A stretch of DNA of 8,176 nt from Dehalococcoidia bacterium (GTDB lineage: Bacteria; Chloroflexota; Dehalococcoidia; SAR202; UBA11138): positions 1 through 8,176 of the forward strand of contig JAAXHZ010000333.1 in NCBI GenBank assembly GCA_012270625.1. The letters are read 5' to 3'. Shown piece after piece: positions 5,381-8,176 of the stretch. The position numbers and the translations under genes were made by a program. Position 1 is the stretch's first letter, and each line of letters starts with the position of its first letter. The notes beneath the pieces were generated by a model. That model was not told the origin of the DNA. It saw nothing but the letters and a program-made list of their open reading frames with translations, and ran no database searches.

Positions 5381-6358
5381 ATGACGGGTGGTGACGTCAT
5401 GATTGAAAAGAACCTGACCGCCGATGACCCTCCTCTTCAGGGGCATAAAGCGATTGTAACTGCCGATAGGATCGAGCCAGATACAGAGGAATGGACGATT
5501 CCAAATGCCGAACCGATCGATGACCCTCCGCACATCGGCGCAGAGAATCGCATCCGATACTTCAGGGAGAATCTCTACCCATACGCTCACAAGATGAGCA
5601 ACCGTGAATACAACGCGCAGAATCGGCCGCTCCAAGTTGAGCTTGTCAAGCTCCAGAACTGGATCAGAGACGTGGGAGAGCGGGCGATAATCCTGTTCGA
5701 GGGTCGTGATGCTGCCGGCAAGGGCGGCACGATCAGGCGGTTTATGGAGCATTGGAATCCACGGCACGCGCGCGTGGTCGCCCTGGACAAGCCGTCTGAC
5801 GTCGAGCTAGGCCAGTGGTACTTCCAGCGCTACATCAGACACTTTCCCACAACCGGTGAGATCGTGCTCTTCGACCGTTCTTGGTACAACCGCGCCGGTG
5901 TGGAGAGGGTAATGGGATTCTCTACAGAGCGGGACTACCGGCTTTTCATCCGGCAGGCGCCGGCGCTGGAGCGAATGATCGTGGAGAGCGGAATCCACCT
6001 TATAAAGCTGTACTTCTCCGTCAGCCGAAGGGAGCAGCTTAGGCGGTTCGATAGTCGAGCCAACGATCCGCTCAAACAGTGGAAGATAAGCCCCGTAGAT
6101 CTGCGATCCAAGGACAAGTGGGAGGAGTACACTGAGGCCAAGGAGGCCATGTTCCTGCTGACTGATACTGAAACTGCCCCGTGGACGATCATCAAGTCTG
6201 ACGACAAGAAGCGGGCCAGAATCAACGCCATGCAGCACGTCCTGCATATACTCGACTACGAAGGGAAGGACGAGTCTGTGGCCCATGCGCCAGACCCTTC
6301 GATCGTGGCGTCGTCAACGGAGATATACACTGCCGGCGCACCTCTGGGTGACCGGTAG
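5381..6358 (+). CDS. ppk2: Polyphosphate kinase 2 (class I-type PPK2)
   Basis: A 325-residue PPK2-family kinase that transfers phosphate between inorganic polyphosphate and nucleotides in the cytoplasm. Single-domain class I members mainly make ADP or GDP into ATP or GTP. The core spans about residues 70-295. It has the entry helix MSNREYNAQNRPLQVELVKL (72-91), the Walker A loop FEGRDAAGKGGT (106-117, with G108, G113 and K114), the Walker B region VLFDRSWYNRAG (162-173, with D165 and R166) and the lid segment VERVMGF (174-180). The first 55 residues, acidic and Pro-rich, and the last 30 look disordered. The ATG at 5381 has GGGAAG (5369-5374) 6 bases upstream. The ATG at 5399, preceded by GGGTGGTG, is an alternative that would remove six residues. 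It is divergent from sixA, with 103 bases to the convergent TPR gene. Nucleotide preference is inferred from family, not shown. Confidence 0.93.
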   Translation: MTGGDVMIEKNLTADDPPLQGHKAIVTADRIEPDTEEWTIPNAEPIDDPPHIGAENRIRYFRENLYPYAHKMSNREYNAQNRPLQVELVKLQNWIRDVGERAIILFEGRDAAGKGGTIRRFMEHWNPRHARVVALDKPSDVELGQWYFQRYIRHFPTTGEIVLFDRSWYNRAGVERVMGFSTERDYRLFIRQAPALERMIVESGIHLIKLYFSVSRREQLRRFDSRANDPLKQWKISPVDLRSKDKWEEYTEAKEAMFLLTDTETAPWTIIKSDDKKRARINAMQHVLHILDYEGKDESVAHAPDPSIVASSTEIYTAGAPLGDR

Positions 6359-6461
6359 GGTCTCGGCTCGAATCGATCGGCGGCGTGGGTCTGCGTCCGA
6401 CGCGAATCCATCTTGGGCAAATCTGCGCCTGCTTTCACGACGTCTTTCAAGTCGATTCGAC

Positions 6462-8176
6462 CTAGCAGGGAACAGAGCCGGGAAGAACGGGTCTGGCGCG
6501 CAGGTCGTATAGGGTTGAAGAGTCGAAAGGGTCGTCTCCGGCTTTCAGTGCCTTGACCCATGCGGCGCGGCTGTCACGATATTGACTCCTGCAACTGTTC
6601 TTTGGAGACTCATCTACCCATTCAATGAACACCTCGAAGTCTGCGATGGCTTGTCGGTTCCGACCTCTTAGGGCGTTCACCAGGCCGCGTGCGTCCCTGG
6701 AGAGGCCTTCAGGATCGTACTCAACCGCCAGATCGCAGAAGGAGCGCGCGCCTTCCGGGGCACCGGAAACGGCCAGCTGCCAACACAGAGTCCTGTTGTA
6801 GGTCACTTCAATCGGACTCAACTCCTGAGCGCGGCGTAGATCTCTCAGGGAACTGCTCAAGTCTCCAAGTTCTGAATAGACCAGCCCCCGGTTGAAGTGA
6901 GCGAGAGGAGAGGCCGGGGTTAGTTCGATGGCGCGGCTGAATTCTCCGAGAGCAAGTTGGTAGTCGCCCGCTTCTGCATGGGCCAAGTAGGCGTTTCCCC
7001 GATTCAGATGGGCCGATGCCATCTCAGGGTCGATCTCAAGTGCAGTCTCGATGTCGCTGAGCGCGAGGTCTATATCGTCTGTCGCCCCTCTGGCAATGTA
7101 TGCGCCGGCCCGGTTCACGTATGCGCTCGCGTAGTCTGTCTGTAGAGAAATCGCCTCGTCCAGTCTCTCAATAGCGTGGTCTAGGTCACTGTATGCTCCG
7201 CGCTCCATGTATGCGACAGCCAGGTTGAGATGGGTGGCAGCGCGTTCGGGCCTAATTGTCGCGGCCCGGTTCAGGTCGTCGATGGCCAGGTCGGAATCGC
7301 CGACTCTGCCGCGTTCTAGGTAGGCGAGAGCGCGGCTGTTGAGCGCCTCCACGGATCTCGGCTGAACTGCGAGTACCTGTGTGAACAACCAGATTGCTTC
7401 ATCGTAGTCGGCCAGGTCGCCGCCTAGGTAGGCGCTTCCAAGTAGAAATCTAAGATTCGCCAGGGCCGCCACCTCGGAGGGTGGTGGTTCCAGCGCGCGG
7501 ATCAGCAGGGGCTTTGCCTTGTCGAATTCATCCTGCTCCAAGTACAGCTGACCCAGGGTTGCCAGAGCTACATAGCGGACTTCGTCAGTCAGTCCGATAT
7601 TGATGGTGGCGGGGAGATCTTCTGGAGACGATGTGATGTCCACAACCTGTCCAGCACGTGCCGACGGGCCACTGTAAGGGGAAGCCGTGAACCGGGCTAC
7701 GACACGGCCACTGTCGTACTCTCCCCAAATCAGCAGAGCCGCATTGGACCGTGTGATCGCGTCCTCGGCCTCCACTGTCCCATCGATCTCCCTCGGCCAT
7801 TCGACCGTTCTTACCGAGGTGAGTCCGGCCATCTGAAGTTCGCTGTCAACGGCGGATCTGAGTCGGCCTACAACGTTGAATCCCTGCCCTCCTGCGGTAT
7901 AGTTGACGAATGGCGCCAGTACGATTAGCGATTCGCCGTCGGCTGCTGCGGGATAGTCCGTGCTGTCCCCGAACATGAGAGCCAGTCCGGCGGCAACTGC
8001 GACGACCAGCAGAATCGATGCGGCAATCGCAGCGAGCGTCGATCTGCGACTCTTACGGCGGTCGTCTCCGATCTGTTGGGCTGCCGGCGTATCCGAAGGT
8101 TCAGCGAGACTGGTGGGTTCGACTGCCTCTGCATCAGACGCAGCCGGTACGTCTTCAGGCGAGAATCCAGCGGCCA
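6462..8176 (-). CDS. Single-pass membrane protein with TolB/CsgG-like domain and TPR array (5' end outside window)
   Basis: The frame stays open to the right edge, so 570 residues are visible. The first ATG at 7976 lies inside the membrane helix and is not the start. The edge codon is NTG, so a start exactly at the edge is possible. Counting from the edge: residues 1-38 are acidic, Ala/Pro-rich and probably disordered; RRKSRR (39-44) precedes one membrane helix (about 47-69). By the positive-inside rule the rest is outside. Residues 81-181 resemble the TolB-N/CsgG type of fold (LIVLAPFVNYT, later AALLIWGEYDSGRVVARFTA). From about 199 to 520 there are TPRs, normally protein-binding scaffolds. 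Four Cys (464, 479, 528 and the final residue) cluster after the main repeats and could form disulfides. Proteins built this way often carry a kinase, cyclase or DNA-binding domain before the helix; any such domain would lie outside the window. Confidence 0.8.
   Translation of the reverse strand, partial: AAGFSPEDVPAASDAEAVEPTSLAEPSDTPAAQQIGDDRRKSRRSTLAAIAASILLVVAVAAGLALMFGDSTDYPAAADGESLIVLAPFVNYTAGGQGFNVVGRLRSAVDSELQMAGLTSVRTVEWPREIDGTVEAEDAITRSNAALLIWGEYDSGRVVARFTASPYSGPSARAGQVVDITSSPEDLPATINIGLTDEVRYVALATLGQLYLEQDEFDKAKPLLIRALEPPPSEVAALANLRFLLGSAYLGGDLADYDEAIWLFTQVLAVQPRSVEALNSRALAYLERGRVGDSDLAIDDLNRAATIRPERAATHLNLAVAYMERGAYSDLDHAIERLDEAISLQTDYASAYVNRAGAYIARGATDDIDLALSDIETALEIDPEMASAHLNRGNAYLAHAEAGDYQLALGEFSRAIELTPASPLAHFNRGLVYSELGDLSSSLRDLRRAQELSPIEVTYNRTLCWQLAVSGAPEGARSFCDLAVEYDPEGLSRDARGLVNALRGRNRQAIADFEVFIEWVDESPKNSCRSQYRDSRAAWVKALKAGDDPFDSSTLYDLRARPVLPGSVPC
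6894..7337 (-). repeat. Four enlarged 37-residue TPR units
   Basis: Four consecutive units are exactly 37 residues instead of the canonical 34, beginning (counting from the right edge) at residues 280, 317, 354 and 391. The conserved Tyr of the first helix recurs at 285, 322, 359, 396 and 433. The three extra residues fall in the turn between the paired helices, where the sequence reads like G-A-T-D-D-I-D-L-A or G-A-Y-S-D-L-D-H-A, before a usual AI..L..AI.L.P second helix. The unit after them lacks the extra residues. The regularity suggests recent duplication of one unit or selection for a particular curvature. Confidence 0.7.

Noticed and set aside
5807..6286. Minus-strand open frames (159 and 98 codons) opposite ppk2
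   Set aside because: They overlap the conserved kinase core of ppk2 and show no recognisable protein features.
6393..6403. GCGT-CCG-ACGC mini-hairpin downstream of ppk2 as a terminator
   Set aside because: The 4-bp stem is too short and there is no U-run on either side.
6368..6460. TCGAATCGA and TCGATTCGA as a long-range inverted repeat between ppk2 and the TPR gene
   Set aside because: Each arm is itself nearly self-complementary, so the match is weak evidence. The arms are 75 bases apart, and no T-tract or stem extension is present.
7974..7976. ATG as the start of the TPR protein
   Set aside because: It lies within the predicted membrane helix, and the frame runs on upstream with a coherent linker, basic patch and helix to the window edge.

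Overview
The window reads as ordinary bacterial chromosome. GC is moderately high, genes are densely packed on both strands, GTG is used as a start once, and no tRNA, rRNA, insertion sequence or CRISPR array is visible. The protein styles suggest an environmental Chloroflexota-type bacterium (SAR202/Dehalococcoidia-like). That guess rests on remembered resemblance, not a search, and is only moderately confident.

Layout from left to right. (1) Bases 1-800, plus strand: the 3' part of a MenB-like crotonase (enoyl-CoA hydratase superfamily), followed closely by a 124-residue protein I do not recognise. (2) Bases 797-1210, minus strand: a small CoA-binding (YccU-type) protein whose stop codon interlocks with the preceding gene's stop. 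(3) Bases 1211-1444: a divergent intergenic region holding a clean 19-bp operator-like palindrome, repeated GACAGT half-sites, a degenerate copy of what looks like a dispersed hairpin element, and a nested inverted repeat. (4) Bases 1445-3253, plus strand: a 602-residue YihY/UPF0761 membrane protein carrying an unusual N-terminal domain of ten uninterrupted 22-residue repeats. (5) Bases 3250 to about 4482, minus strand: a 12-helix MFS transporter, again interlocked stop-to-stop with its convergent neighbour. (6) Bases 4631-5134, minus strand: SixA phosphohistidine phosphatase. (7) Bases 5135-5380: a 246-bp divergent control region with a consensus TATAAT and a perfect 12-bp palindrome on the sixA side. 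(8) Bases 5381-6358, plus strand: class I-type polyphosphate kinase 2. (9) Bases 6462-8176, minus strand: the C-terminal part of a single-pass membrane protein with a TolB/CsgG-like outer domain and a run of enlarged 37-residue TPRs. It is open at the window's right edge.

The genes do not form one obvious pathway. The most coherent functional pair is the sixA/ppk2 divergon (histidine-phosphate signalling plus polyphosphate-nucleotide exchange). The crotonase, its small downstream partner and the CoA-binding protein share a loose acyl-CoA theme. The strongest candidate for something undescribed is the repeat domain fused to the YihY membrane protein. Second is the expanded-TPR extracytoplasmic sensor-like protein at the right end.
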